Source: Pseudoips prasinana (Eukaryota > Arthropoda > Insecta > Lepidoptera > Nolidae). From it: a DNA stretch of 64,000 bases. Where the stretch lies: NCBI GenBank assembly GCA_951640165.1, contig OX621247.1:22604001-22668000 (forward strand), written 5' to 3'. The notes beneath the pieces are model-generated. The model saw only the letters and a program-made list of their open reading frames with translations, was not told the origin of the DNA and did no database searches. Numbering within the stretch: position 1 is the first letter of the stretch; every line of letters begins with the position of its first letter. This document shows, one piece after another, positions 1 to 12,884 of the stretch. The translations under genes were made by a program, and so were the position numbers.

Positions 1-306
1 AAATCATCTACGCGGGGTATATTATTATTATGACGCTAAAGTTTTATACTACAAAAGAGTATGCGTACATCACTCTCAAAATCCGCGCAGTATTAACGGC
101 ACAACGTATAAGGATATCCATATTAACTACAGGTGAAAAAATATAAGTTTAGCTTAGTACTAAGACCTTACTAAAATATATTGTGCGTATTATAAAATAA
201 ATATATAAAATATTTCATTATTCATATTTTATAATTTTCCTATACAAAAGAATTCAACGGGGTTACTACACTTGACTTCACTTACTCTGACTGATTTTAT
301 TACTAC

Positions 307-525
307 GGGCCGGTTAGCCGGTTGATACTTGTCTTTCTCACCAGGTCATGGGTTCGATTCCCCCCCAGGACGGATATTTGTGTGCATGAACACGTCTGGT
401 GTAATTACCTTTATAAATCTGTATTGACAAAAGAAAAGTAGTATATGTTGCTGGTTTCCATATTACAAGCTCTGCTTAGTTTGGGATCAAATGGCCGTGC
501 GCGAATAATGTCCCAGGATATTATT
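307..525 (+). repeat. tRNA-derived SINE, family A
   Basis: The head carries a tRNA B-box (GGTTCGATTCC). The tail reads GCTCTGCTTAGTTTGGGATC and ends at GTCCCAGGATA. At least ten related copies lie in this window. Confidence 0.8.
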
Positions 526-1234
526 TTAGTATATGTATTATTCTTTAGTACTATTGAATGCCTTAGGCTTACGCACTGTACTGTACTGAAATTTGTAAAA
601 TATTTGTAGTAAAAGAAAACATAATAATATGTTATTTTTAAAATGTTAGGGTATCGTGTAAAATGTATAACTAGTGTATTGAGTTAAGAGGGACACTCTT
701 ACAATAGTAAAACAATGACGTCTGCCGTATATTGGCACTTCGTCAGTTGAAGGGAGAAGAATTGATGTATTTAATGTATCTGGGTCCACAGCGCATAATA
801 CGAGACAGGACGCCGCGCCGGTATTTTCATGATGAATTTAGAATGAATAACAAGTAAACAACACAATATTATTAAAAAAATCTTCATCATATACGTAGTT
901 TATAACCAATCCGTCAGCAACATATTCCAGATGCAGGCCTCTTTATCTTCAGAAGCAGTTTGATGGAGAGGAAAAAATAATATTCTAATAGTTTAACTGT
1001 TTTTTAAACTATGATTAACCACTTTGACAATAACTCAATCCTATCGGAAATTAAAACTTATTTCCTCCCGCGACATTCTTTAGGAAACTACCACTAATTT
1101 GCGGAAAACCTATAATGTAATATAGAAACCTGGAGATTCAGCAGGTTCCAAAGTCATCGAGGGGCGAACGAATTTCGCCAACGAGGATTCTACCCTAACT
1201 TTAGAAACCTTCTATCAAAAAGAACCTATACTCT
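526..1234. other. Intergenic, nothing recognised
   Basis: AT-rich, no frame, repeat or RNA gene supported. Confidence 0.5.
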
Positions 1235-1362
1235 ATCGTACAGGTTGGCAAAGCACTTGAACTACTCTGGTGTATGCGAGTGTCCATGGGCGGCAGTTCT
1301 CTCTTACAATCAAATGATCCAGGTTGCTCATTTGCCTTGCTCTTTTGTAAAAAAAAAAACTT
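1235..1362 (+). repeat. LINE/SINE 3' tail with poly(A)
   Basis: TCCATGGGCGGCAGTTCTCT, then GCTCATTTGCCTTGCTCTTT and an A-run at 1348-1360 match the common moth tail 'CCATCAGGTGATCCG-CTCGTTTGCC'. Confidence 0.5.
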
Positions 1363-2023
1363 ATTAAAGATTTAGCCTTTGGCACCAAAATGACACACGG
1401 AGAAACATACATATTTGCGTGCAGCGTCAATACTTGCGTGCGAACCAATCGGCGAATGTCAATATTTAAATTAGTCGTTTCATAATAAACAATTACGTCA
1501 CAATTAGATAATATCTGGGAGATCGATGACCGGACGCAGTGAGCGGACTTACGTAGGTTACGTAACCAGTGTTTAAGTAGTTAACGTACATGAAGAAAGT
1601 TTGGCGGTTCGAGAGAGACCTAGGTCTATTGTAGTATTCATGTTTCGCTATTGTGTTGTGGCAGAAAAACTCAACGTATGACACATGTATTGTGCCTTTG
1701 TAATACGGCCATTGCGAAGTGAGCAGAGTAAGAGAGACCTATTGTAAACGACAAGCACTTACAATTTTTCAATACATGTCTTAGAAAACAGAGTTAACAT
1801 TCGTAACTCACGTAATACTTACGATAGGTTTTCTATTTGTTTTTTTAATACTCTATGCAAATGCCATCGTCGTTTTAAACTAAAAGGAGGCTAATTATGG
1901 CACTTATAACTAATACGTATCATATTAAGTAAGCAGTTTCTATATGACTTTCATATAAATTTAAGGCTTCGTGGGAATGCTACGTAAACAGTAAGAAAAA
2001 AAAGGACAAGATTATATGAAAAT

Positions 2024-2199
2024 ATTAGCTGTGCCCCGCGGTTAAACATTATAAAGTATAAGCTATGTGTTATTTGGATATATAAGTTATATTAATACAA
2101 AATTTCATCAAAATCTGTTGGTTAGTTTTTGCGTGGAAGAGTAACAAACATCCATACACCCATACTTACAAACTCTCACAATTATAATATTAGTAGGAT
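2024..2199 (-). mobile_element. Nonautonomous Helitron end (Lep1-like)
   Basis: Read on the minus strand it starts TCCTACTAATATTATAATTG and ends CGGGGCACAGCTAAT, close to the Helitron TC...CTAGT rule. The middle (ACGCAAAAACTA, GATGAAATTTTGTA) is shared with 33503-33690. Confidence 0.6.
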
Positions 2200-2566
2200 T
2201 AACGTTTTGTTCCTCGCAAGATGATGTGCAAACAATGGGTGCAAGACCGGCACTTGTGGAGATCTTTAGGGGACACCTTTGTCCAGCCGTGGGAGTCTTT
2301 CGGATCATATGATGATGAAGTTGATGAGCGCGGAACATCCATGAGATATGTTTCATTTTATAGTACGATGACTACAGTGTCTCAGTTGGTAGTGAACCTA
2401 CATTTAGTTTCTATGTGTTTATAAAAAAGCAAACTGAGTAGTAAGTATTCCTATCCGTTGTCTAGTATCCATATGACAAACTTCACTTATTAGGGATAGA
2501 TGGCGCTGTGTAATATGTCCCGAATACTCATCTATTTATTGTTTATATATAATCTATTTTTACTGC

Positions 2567-2845
2567 CTCATTGGTGAAGCGATAGCGTGCTCCACCGTAG
2601 ACGAAACGTCAAATAACGGGGTCGGACAACAAAATTGTTATATTCGTATTTTTCTGTCAAGAGAGAGCATACAGCACCAGTCCGGCTATGAGTTGGCGGA
2701 ATTAACCCTCCGGGTTTCAGAGATCAGGTTGAACTGTCGGGCCCGGTTGGACCCCTCCTCAATCGTGTCGTATCTCCACCCAATCGGGATATAAGAGAGA
2801 TAAAGTTGCACCTGTATCACACCGTTTATGCCGTAGCCGAAATTG
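2567..2845 (+). repeat. SINE-like repeat, 5S/tRNA-type head
   Basis: CTCATTGGTGAAGCGATAGC, then TTAACCCTCCGGGTTTCAGA and CTGTCGGGCCCGGTTGG. It shares the 'TGTCGG-CCCGGTTG' block with 36193-36420. Confidence 0.4.
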
Positions 2846-3099
2846 GTCTATAAGCTCAATTATAATTTATTTTTATGTAATCTAGCATTCTAGTAGATTT
2901 CGCAATTACATATTATTGGATTTCGTTCTGTAATTTAATGTTCTACCGAGTAATGTTCGCGTAACAAGCCTAGATCTTACACAATGCCTACGCATGGCCT
3001 ACGCACTGTTATCAAATTATATTAATTTCATTCTACCTATTCCAAGTCTTACTGCATAGACATACTCGATCAAAATAAAATAAAATAAGTTATAAAGAA

Positions 3100-3600
3100 G
3101 TGGAAGTTTTGAACTGTTATGTTATGTACAGAGCTCATATTGTCCTAAATCCCTGGGGGAATCTCTTTCTTTGGCAGTACAGCAGAAACCAGCTACGACT
3201 AATACTAGCAGTATTTATGAGCCACTACGACACCGAGTATCACCTACAGAAACTGGGACTGTCGAATAGCCCGATCCGCACGACCTGTGGGGAAGAAAAT
3301 AAAACAATGCTGCATATAATATGTTAGCTAGACACAGATTGGCCATCCTGAGGCTGGCATATCCAGAACCAGGAGACGATAAGGATCTACCCCTAAGAAG
3401 CGCACTGGATTCTGTGCAGACTCAATTCAAGGCTCTAGGGATAGACTAAATGGGGGATAGCGCAAAAGATCCTGAAGGGGCGAAGTGCTGTACGCAAGTA
3501 CACTCTGACCAAGATAAGAACATTAAGGCTCACAAAGACAGGTTAACACACACACCTTCCTTTATGGATCAAACATAAAGCCTGTTAAAACTTTCCTGTT
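3100..3600 (+). pseudogene. LINE ORF2 C-terminal (RNase H / zinc-binding end), decayed
   Basis: The reading SHYDTEYHLQKLGLSNSP followed by a Cys and a later HIIC matches the tail of R1/I-type LINE proteins. A frameshift at about 3327 continues as RHRLAILRLAYPEPGDD and stops at 3449. It is a fragment; no upstream polymerase domain is present. Confidence 0.65.
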
Positions 3601-3632
3601 AATATATATATATTTAAGTTTGAAAAGGCAAC

Positions 3633-3800
3633 GCTCGGACTAGATAAATTAATCCGTGTGTCGTGGTGTACTTTACAGACATTTAAAAAAAGTACATCCA
3701 GAATCAGAACAACTATTTACAGAGCCCACAAATCGTTTTTCGGACATGAACTGGCGGGGCGACCGTCTTAACCGCTGTGCCAAACGTGCAGTCAAATTAA
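3633..3800 (-). repeat. tRNA-derived SINE, family B
   Basis: AACGCTCGGACTAGATAAAT, then GTCGTGGTGTACTTTACAGA, ending around AACTATTTACAGAGCCCACA. It shares its body with 23716, 11979 and (inverted) 44806. Confidence 0.6.
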
Positions 3801-3975
3801 ACGTCTTAATGTATGTAATTTAAAGCTATGGTAATCTTGTATACAGACACGATAACAATATTCACTACGAATTATTCGCATAATCTTCAGCACACGCTAA
3901 GAATGTAATTACATCCGAAATAATTGTCAATTACTGCATAATTACTCAATCTTCGAATTTAATACCACACTTTTG

Positions 3976-4228
3976 ACGGGCCGGTGGGCGTGGTTGGTGG
4001 ATACTTGCTATTCGCAAATGGTGGGTTCTATTTCCATCCAGGACAGATATTTGTATGCATGAACATGTCTGCCCTGAGTCTGGGTGTAATTATCTATATA
4101 AGTATGTATTTACAAACGAAATGTTCTATATATAGTATATCAGTTACCTGGTTTCCATAGTATACAAGCTCTGCTTAGTTTGGGAACAGATGACCTTCAG
4201 TGAACGATGTCCCAGGATAATATTATAT
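3976..4228 (+). repeat. tRNA-derived SINE, family A
   Basis: Full-length copy: head GACGGGCCGGTGGGCGTGGT, body GTGTAATTATCTATATAAGT, and the end CCCAGGATAATATT. Confidence 0.8.
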
Positions 4229-4494
4229 AGTACAAACTACAGTTCACTGAAGAGAAGACATAATCATTTTTATGTTGTCTTTCATTTGGTTAAATTTTTG
4301 TAAGCTCGGAATTTCTATAAGAAAAGACATCAACGCGTTCACGCGGATCTATCACAGCCCCGTAATTAATAAAAACAGTTTATACTCTTAAGGAACCAAT
4401 CCGTATATCAGGTTGGTTGGTCAGCTCCTAAAATTTGATAGTGACAAACTTTCGACGTGCTGAAAGAATATAAATAAAACATCAACTGAGCGCA

Positions 4495-4790
4495 GTTAAT
4501 TAATCATCATATCTGTCGAAAGACGTCCACAGCTGGACAAAGGCCTCCCCCATCATTTGAGAGGATATGCCATGATTGCGACGCTTGGCAGACGGTTTGG
4601 CGATCGCAGTAGGATAGACATGGTACTCAGGAGATCGCTGCTGCCCGTTCTCTGGTATATATATTCCCTCGGGACGACTTCACGGGATGAGAGGGGGTGG
4701 CGATATTCTATTATGGCGTCAATCACACAGCCAATTGAATCTGGTTAATTAAGGTTCTTGCAACTTCGGCACCCATGGACTTCTGCACGT
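4495..4790 (-). repeat. RTE-like LINE 3' fragment, antisense
   Basis: It begins TCGAAAGACGTCCACAGCTG and GACAAAGGCCTCCCCCAT, the inverse of the common 3' end also seen at 18590 and 62815. The 63-residue frame in it is not a gene. Confidence 0.6.
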
Positions 4791-6047
4791 GCTTTCATGA
4801 GACACGTTCATGAGTGTTGTAGTACCAGTCTACAATACAGTCACCAGCCCATGCAGTTCAGTCATTCATGTAATTCCATAAAAACATACAACAAACTTAC
4901 TTGATATCTTTGGATAGTTCCTTACGGGATTCCGGCCATATAATGGCCGTATGTCAGTAAAATCTCATCATACATACACATATTATTTCATATTAACCCC
5001 TTGTGCGGTGAAATTGCGTTATGTATTCGGCTCCCGTCATTTTAGTCTGATAAAAAATATAGCAAATCTGCATAGTTCTTTTTGCGTGATACTTGACCAA
5101 AACACACAGATAAATAGACAAAAATTAAACTAGTAAGTATACAGGCAGACTTTTATAAGAACTTTAAAATAGTCTATAACAATAATCTAGAATGTGTATT
5201 ATTGTGTATTCTATTTGTGTATGCGCTAAATATAAAAACATATACTTAAGTCCTCGTGTATGCCTTACGTAGAGTGCTTATACTTCTTTTGCTAAGTGAA
5301 ACATGTTAAGCACAATAAGTGTCATTTAAACCTACTTCACGATAGTTACATTTAATTCACTAGACATTTACACGTTCAAAAGCCTACATAACACAAATAC
5401 AGAAAGACATAAGTACAACATTATTCTTCAACGACGTAACATTCAAATGGCTTACTTTTAGATCGTAATACTCAGAGAAATTCTCTTCACGTATTTTCCT
5501 CATTTTCCTGTTTTGCGATGATGTAGAAAGCGTTAAGGAGACCGTGTTTTCATTTCAAACTGTACGATTAATTTATTTATCCAATTCCTTTAGGTGTAAC
5601 GTACGTATATTGTATATGTCTATATGCACACTGTATAGGTACTGATAATCATAATTAAATAGTGGTTAAGAGTGAGTCACACTAGCGCATCGACAATTCC
5701 GTACCTTGCTTGGACGTATAGAAAGTTATTTACTAACAACTGTCATAACTAGGTTTTATTTGTGAAGGTCTTTTGAGTGTGTGCAAAATGCATATTTAAA
5801 TTACTTACTTATTGATATGCACAGGAATAATAATAATGGTCTTCAAAAAAGTTAGGAATTAATCAACTTTAGAGAAAAGAAAATTTTGTGCCAGTGCAAA
5901 TTAATCTCTTTTATATAATATCCTAGGTTACTATAAATAAAATTTGTATGAATTTCATTGGGAATAAATTCCTGCGTCGCGGAGAACTATTATTAAAGCT
6001 CACCCAAAATATGGAAATATTATTATATATTGGACACACAAGTGCTT
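4791..6047. other. Intergenic, nothing recognised
   Basis: AT-rich with short chance frames only. Confidence 0.5.
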
Positions 6048-6185
6048 GTCTCCGTCTCCGTGTCACTAACATAAGTCAGGTATTGGTCTCCGTGTACGGC
6101 TATCGAACCGAAACGTGAGAGCGCTGACTTACTAGCGAGGTGACCTTAACTATTGAGCCACACGTACCGTCGAGTCGCAGCATCA
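6048..6185 (-). repeat. Degenerate tRNA-like SINE
   Basis: GGCTATCGAACCGAAACGTG and ACTATTGAGCCACACGTACC look like a reversed tRNA-like head. No second copy is seen here. Confidence 0.35.
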
Positions 6186-6828
6186 GGATCTTTATCTACG
6201 GAACCCAAAAAAAAGGTAGAACTTATTAAGCATTTAATGATTATGTCTGGTGGACTGTCCTACTATTTTAAACAAACCTAGATCGTTAAAAACTGGTATT
6301 TTTATACATTACATTAATATTAAGCAGCTGTATTTTATAAATGTAAATAATATTCCTATTTTGCTTCCGATGCATTCGAGCTGCGGAACTTGTTGTGATC
6401 GGGGTCAATAATTTCTCACTAGTAGATACCTGTAAGTTGTTCAAATATATTTTATGGTTTGTCAAAGCGGAGGAGAAAGTGGCCGTGGAGGGGCGCAGGC
6501 GCCGCGCCAGCCGACAGTAAAAAGCGCCCAAATTATGTTTAAATAAACAAAAAAGTACCCAACACGACGGACATTCACCTGCAATGGAGACGAAGTTATA
6601 CGAAGTGTAATTGTTTATAATTTTACTTAAGCCATTATGGATAATTAGAGTAATTGCTGTTTGTAGACGGGTATTTGAAGAGTTGAGCAGATGTAGGTAT
6701 TTTGTTTTAGTGTCTCTTGTTTCATGGAAAGTAATCTATGTTAAACCAGCACCTTGGTTTGTTCAACTTTCTTTAAGTAAACTATAGTATATATTTCGTT
6801 ACACCTTTGGGGTTAATAATGTTATATA

Positions 6829-9299
6829 TACAGGCTTACAGGTTAAGTCGACCTAGATCCTTTACGAGGTTGTAGTTTCTATAATTTCTGACTGATTTGT
6901 CTATAAAACACCATACCCCAAACTTAACTGTTTTCAAAATACTGGACTTTGAAGGTTTTTTGAGATAAAATCGGTTTTATGACTATTGGCCTATATTTTT
7001 TTGAGGGTTTTGCCTCTAACTGCGTGTGTTTGCAATTTTTGTGTAGTAGATAAGTTGTTTTATTATTCTCAACACTAAAATAGCAGTTCACTGAACTGAC
7101 TGGGTCGTAGTAAACGATTGATAGTTATAAATTGAAATAAATTCGTCAAAAAATATTTTTTCTTTCTGAAATAATAAAAGAAAAGTCTATGACAGTTATG
7201 CTGCAGATGTGCTTAAAAATATCTACATTTCATCAGCTATCCAACAAGGTATAACAAGCTAGGTTATTATCAGAATTCTTAGTAAAAAACTTCGATGAAA
7301 GGCTCTCGGGTAGTAGTAAAGATAACAGTACTAATTTATCACGGGTCAGAAAACAAAATAAAACAATCCAAATAGGTACAAAATGACATCTATTACTGCT
7401 ATTTTTACAGAAAGTCATGATTCATGTTCCACATGGCCGCCTCTGTTTCGCACACATATTCTCATTCTGTGTCTTAATCCACTCTTTACTACACCAGTTG
7501 TTAAACCCCTTCTTATTTCATTTGCCGCATCGATTATTCTCTGTCTCAAAACATCAACAGATGTGATTGGATTAGGTTCGTTGTACACCAAACTCTTCAT
7601 GTGTCCCCACACATAAAAATCCATGGGGTCAGGTCTGGACTTCTAGCTGGCCACGGTATGGGTCCACCTCTTCCGATCCACTTATTAGGATAATTAGTGT
7701 CTAGCCATTCTCTGACACTTCTCCTGTAGTGTGCAGGACAACCGTCATGTTGAAACCACATATCACGAATGAGATAGAGTGGTACGTCGTCTAGTAAGTC
7801 GGATAAATCTTCTCTTAAAAAGTTTTCATAATGTTCTCCATTTTAATTGTCGGGAAGAAAGTAAGGCCCAATCAAATGGTTTGATATGATTCCCATCCAT
7901 ACATTCAAACTGAATCGTCTTTGTGATGCCTTTGGCCACTTCTTATTGGGATTTCTTTGAACTTTTGGGGCCCAATAATGAACATTGTGGTAATTGGTTA
8001 TGCCGTCTTTATCAAATTTGGACTCGTCTGTCCACAAGATCTTTTTAAAAAATGATGGATCTTCTAAATCTGCTTTGAGCATGAATCTGCAGAAATCCAA
8101 CCTCCTCACAGGATCTCCTTCTTCGATGGTGTGTACCGGCGTGTAATGATAAGGATAGAGGCCGGCAGTATTCACCGTAAACCATACTTTCCACTGGGAG
8201 AGTCCAAGTTCTCGGGCAACAATATTGGTCGAAGTAGTTGGATCCAATCTAAACCGTCGAACTATTTCATTGTCTTGCTCTTCATCATCATCATTGACAC
8301 GTGGTCTACCCAAGTCTGTTCGTCGCCTCGAAACAGAGCCTGTCTCTCGAAGTCGTCGGTAAACTCCGTCAAAGACACTAACATCCGGTACTCGGCGGCC
8401 TGGGTAACGTGATATGTATTCATCACGAGCTCGTGCGGATACACAATTGCAGTACCCATAACAAATCAAAATATCAGCATATTCCTCGTTCGTGTAGGTC
8501 GTCATCTTCAACAGTTCCAAATCAGAAGCACAAATCAATAGTCCAGTTTGCAAGCACAGTCACGATTTGAAAGAAACAGTCCAGAAATCCAAGCCAAGTC
8601 GAATGAAAAACCAAGAGCACTAAGAATCGCATCTACTACAGACGAATCGCGTAAGCAGACTAACCAAACAATAACAACAAAATGGCTGTGGTTTTTTTTT
8701 CTCGCTCACACCTAATTACATTGTATGATATCTCGCTTGCACGCACCGCAGTCCCATGAAGAACAATAGGCGCAACAAGTAACGCAAGGAAACACGTTAT
8801 CTTTACTACTACTACTACCCGAGAGCCTTTCATCGAAGTTTTTTTCTAAGAATTATAATAATACCCTAGCTTGTTATACCTTGTTGGATAGCTGATGAAA
8901 TGTAGATATTTTTAAGCACATCTGCAGCATAACTGTCATAGACTTTTTTTTTATTATTACAGAAAGAAAAATTATTTTTTACGAATTTATTTCAATTTAT
9001 AACTATCAATCGTCTACTACGACCCAGTCAGTTCAGTGAACTGCTATTTTAGTGTTGAGAATAATAAAGCAACTTATCTACTACACAAAATCGGAAACAC
9101 AAATAAATTAGAGGCAAAAAACCCAAAAAAATATAGGCCAATAGATGTAAAACCGTTTTTTTTTTCAAAAAAGCTTCAAAGTCCAATATCTTGAAAACGG
9201 TTAAGTTTGGGGTACGGTGTTTCATAGACAAATCAGTCGGGAATTATAGAAACTATCACCTCTTAAAGGATCTAGGTCGACTTAACCTGTAACCCTGTA
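6829..9299 (-). mobile_element. Mariner-superfamily element (DD41D, rosa-like) with about 500-base inverted arms
   Basis: The element runs from TACAGGCTTACAGG at the left to its inverse at the right, flanked by TA on both sides (6827-6828 and 9300-9301). The inverted arms are about 6829-7329 and 8797-9299, far longer than the 20-30 bases usual for mariner. Small indels and substitutions separate the arms. A broken transposase lies between them on the minus strand. Total length is 2471 bases. Confidence 0.8.
7415..8505 (-). pseudogene. Broken DD41D mariner transposase
   Basis: Translation from about 8505 gives an N-terminal helix-turn-helix region beginning MTTYTNEEYADI, then the first catalytic Asp in WTDESKF, the second in FQHDGCPAHY, and a third Asp in SPDLTPMDFYVWG. 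Forty-one residues separate the second and third Asp, as in the rosa-like DD41D clade of Tc1/mariner. The gene is dead in this copy: an in-frame TAA lies at 7843-7845 (after the Leu-Pro-Asp-Asn stretch) and a one-base deletion falls at about 7622-7626 inside the TPMD motif. Intact length would be about 360 residues, usual for the superfamily. An upstream in-frame Met (8553) exists, but the family-like start is preferred. Confidence 0.85.
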
Positions 9300-9301
9300 T
9301 A

Positions 9302-10819
9302 AAGAGCACTATTGCATGCATAGGTATAATATGTGGTCGTATAAATGAATGAATCACTTTATTTGCCAAAAGTGTTAGGTTTTATCATAATTATCCATAA
9401 CACTTAGTCGCATATTTTCAAATAAATGAAAATTTTATATTATCTAAATGCAACTATAGCATTAATGAAGACATGAATAAAAAATTGAAAATCAGTCTGT
9501 AATAAAAATGTTGCCAGAGCATATATACCGACCTCGCTTGTACTATTTTGGAGTCTCAGATCCCAAAATAATACAAGCGATCAATAGTACCAGAGTTGGC
9601 TCTCGATTTAATTGATGCAGCTCGGCCTTTCAGGTAAAAAGGTAACAAAAATGATGAGACCAGGAATAGGATTCTATTTGTTATGAGTAATATTGTCATG
9701 GATCTTCTGATAATAGCCGTAACCTCCCGGAACCGAAAGAATAATTTGTATCGCGAAAATATCTGCCTTCAAGTCTGGTTTCTATAGACTGTTAGAAATA
9801 GTCCTCGAGGCAGGTATTTATATTTTATTTTTAGCGCAATTAAATTTGTACCCTGTTAGACCAGAACGTGGGACATTTTTAACCCTTTATAAATATTTAT
9901 TACTTACAGGAACTGTGAAAATGCCCATGTTCCATGTTGCCAATGTCAGCCGATGTATGTGCCATGTATTTTAACTATCTAAAGTTTGGCCCGATATAAT
10001 GACTTAAACGACTCAGCCACAAAGGTTGTTTTGAACAAAATAACCATTGACTTTGATAAATCCACAAGCATCCATAACAGTCGCAATTAACAACTGACAA
10101 TAGGTCATCGTGCAGCGATTACTTTCACACAAAGTTTTAAGTTATTGCAATTTAATTTGTCTGAGTGAATGAGTGAGCAATTTTATATCGCACGGTTATG
10201 TTTCGTGCGCCATGGGAGAAGCCAGCCATTCAACTTGATTGATGAAGAGAAACGCCGAAAGAACGTACTTTCCTCGCAATTTAATAAAAAGTGTCATAGA
10301 TTAAGTGAGTATTCAATAACATAAACTCTAGTCATATTTAGTGGATGGATCTGTTGTGTATTAAATCGACGGGTTTAGGTAATTAGTGCCCAAATTCCAA
10401 ATTAGCCGTTCAGAAATGTATAAAAATAAAACTAATTGGAATTATCTATATACTTACATGTTTAGTTTGTTAAACTTTAACAAAGTTGCGATGCTGCAGC
10501 AACAAGAACTAGGTAAACAAAAGTAAGATAAACTTTACTTTAAAGAAATCCCTCAACATAACTACTACACTACTTTAAGTTTTAATCAAAAGCGAAACAC
10601 TTGATTTTGATAAAGGAAACTCATTAGAATCAGTATTTTTTAACAGAAGCAACTAATGGTTCTTGACTATAGTCCTTACTATAAACCTTTTAATTTTTGA
10701 AGAGACTGAGATTTTTATTTAAGGTGTAACACGAGAATAACCACTTGTAAAAATAATTAATAATTCAAAACCACACATTGAAGGTGAAGAGAAATGGAGA
10801 AATCTTCTTCACACATCTA
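9302..10819. other. Intergenic
   Basis: Apart from the hairpin at 9534, no feature is supported. The TTTATTTGCCAAAA stretch at 9360 may be a LINE tail in reverse. Confidence 0.4.
9534..9580. repeat. Inverted repeat TCGCTTGTACTATTTTGG
   Basis: The arm is inverted at 9562-9580 with one bulged base; the loop is about 10 bases. Confidence 0.8.
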
Positions 10820-11047
10820 ATTCACAGACGGCCATCTGATCTCAAGCTAAGCAGAACTTGTACTATGAAAATAAGATAACTTATATACTACTTTTCTTTT
10901 TTAAAAACATACTTATATACATAATTACAATCAGACTCAGGACAAACAGTCATGTGCCTGTACACAAACATTTGTCCTGAGTGGGAACCACTCCAACCCA
11001 CGACCTGCGGCGTGAAAGGCAAGCTCTACCAACCACGTCAACAGGGT
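10820..11047 (-). repeat. tRNA-derived SINE, family A
   Basis: Reverse copy, from ACGGCCATCTGATCTCAAGC to CCACGACCTGCGGCGTGAAA. The B-box part is diverged. Confidence 0.75.
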
Positions 11048-11389
11048 TCTGGATCAGAATGTTCACTGCAGCTGTAGAAAAACAGAATGGTGTTTGTATT
11101 GTTTATTTTTCTGAGCTCCTAAAATAATGTCAAGTTACCTGAGATACTCACATGTCCGCCATTTTCATAAATTATTCAGTAGGAGCTTTGTACATATTAC
11201 AGTTGTTAACAAAAGAATTATGCAACAAGAGGCTGAAAGCTAATAGGTAACAACACTTTCCAACGAGTAAAAATAAACAAATAACTTACCTACCTACGGT
11301 CGGCGACAAACCTACCCTAGCATAATTATTAATTTGAGACTTACAATAGAAAAAAAACTCGAACACATAGGCCTCGTGTTGATCTGTGC

Positions 11390-11564
11390 CTCTAGCATGA
11401 GTTCCTGCAGTTTACTTACTCGATCACACGTACAGTTTCGTCCCATACATTGAGCACCAGAGTTTTAGTTCTTAATAGTTTCCGCGAGAGGCGCTGGTGC
11501 TCAATGTATGGGAGGAAACTGTACGTGTCATCGAGTAAGTAAACTGCAGGAACTCGTGCTAGAG
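11390..11564. repeat. 71-base inverted repeat with 33-base loop
   Basis: Arms 11390-11460 and 11494-11564 are complementary at 68 of 71 positions. The transcript would fold into one long hairpin. No target duplication was identified. Confidence 0.9.
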
Positions 11565-11978
11565 CCACTGATGCAGTCCGCACTTTTGATGCGCAACTAC
11601 AAGTACGTCGGTTGTTCCGCCGAGGCAAGCTGAAACAGTTTATTTAACCGAGAATAATAAAAATAATAACCGTGAGATGCGGCTGAGCATTGTAGAAGTT
11701 TTCATTATCAGTTTATGGGCAGAATTAGAATTGTTCAACAGCGCGTAACGACTGGGCCGACAGGTTAACGTGCTAACACAAATACGCCCGGAAGTTAACT
11801 TTGACGGTAACCCATCTATAGACTGACCACGTGCTATACCTTGCCAATCACTTGCAAAACGGTGAGTACACCTAGATATGTGAGCCTGTTTCATAGATTC
11901 GTTTCATATTATTCTGCATGCACGCTTGTTGTAAATTATATCAAAGGCATACAGCGTTAGTGCACATATTTTTTTAAA

Positions 11979-12132
11979 GACACCCTCCGCACTTGTAATA
12001 TGGATCGCTTTGTCGAGGGGTACTTTACAAATATATAATTGGCGGACATAAATTGCATCAATACATAGAACAACTATTTATAGGTCACGCAAATAGTGTA
12101 CTGTGCGGGAATCGAACCGGCGAGATGGAGCG
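11979..12132 (-). repeat. tRNA-derived SINE, family B
   Basis: GTCGAGGGGTACTTTACAAA, AACAACTATTTATAGGTCAC and a B-box complement GGGAATCGAACCGGCGAGAT show a reverse copy. Confidence 0.7.
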
Positions 12133-12884
12133 CAAATTTTTTTGATTGAACTTTAATTAATCTCCTGTAAGTCTTTATTCCGAGTGAGACAAGTGATGCC
12201 TTTTTATTTATGACATTAACAGTTAGCCTAGGATGCTTTTAATTTTCCATCGGAAAATAGAGGTTTTTTTTTTTTTAATTTGTTGATTCAATATATTTTT
12301 CCATTGCACATTACATTTAAAAGGCCGAACCGCAAAAACCTCTAAGGGTTTATGTGGGTAGCGGCGAATCGTTCACAGGTGAACATCGTATACACGAGAG
12401 TTTCTTATAACCTTCACATGTTCTAGATAAGTCCTGATAACATCGTCTGGATCATCTAAGACGTTCCAGAGACAACAGCCCTTACGGGAGAGGACGATCT
12501 GGATGTCTTTGAAAGAGTCAAGACACTGAACAGTTTTGGATAAGCTTAATTCAATAGTTCATATATATGGAACTCTGATTCTAAGTATGTGTCATTGTAT
12601 AGCTTCTTATCCATACAAGTGAAATTGCATATTGCTATATAGGTAGGTACGTTTATTTATCATAGACACGCGTAAAAACGCTGTCAAGGCAAAGTCGACT
12701 TCACACTATACTGACTTAACCTAGAAAATATTATCCTACGACCCAGTTGATAGTAATATTGGTGCCTAACCTACATAGTAAAGGATTATCGATAGCCCTA
12801 GAAGGCAGGACCTATTTAGGTCATACAAAATGGGTTAAAAACCAAGTACCTCTCTCTTTCTCTCTCTCTCTCCTTAGCAGATAT
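12133..12884. other. Intergenic, nothing recognised
   Basis: AT-rich; a CT-rich run lies just past its middle part at 12849-12875. Confidence 0.4.
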
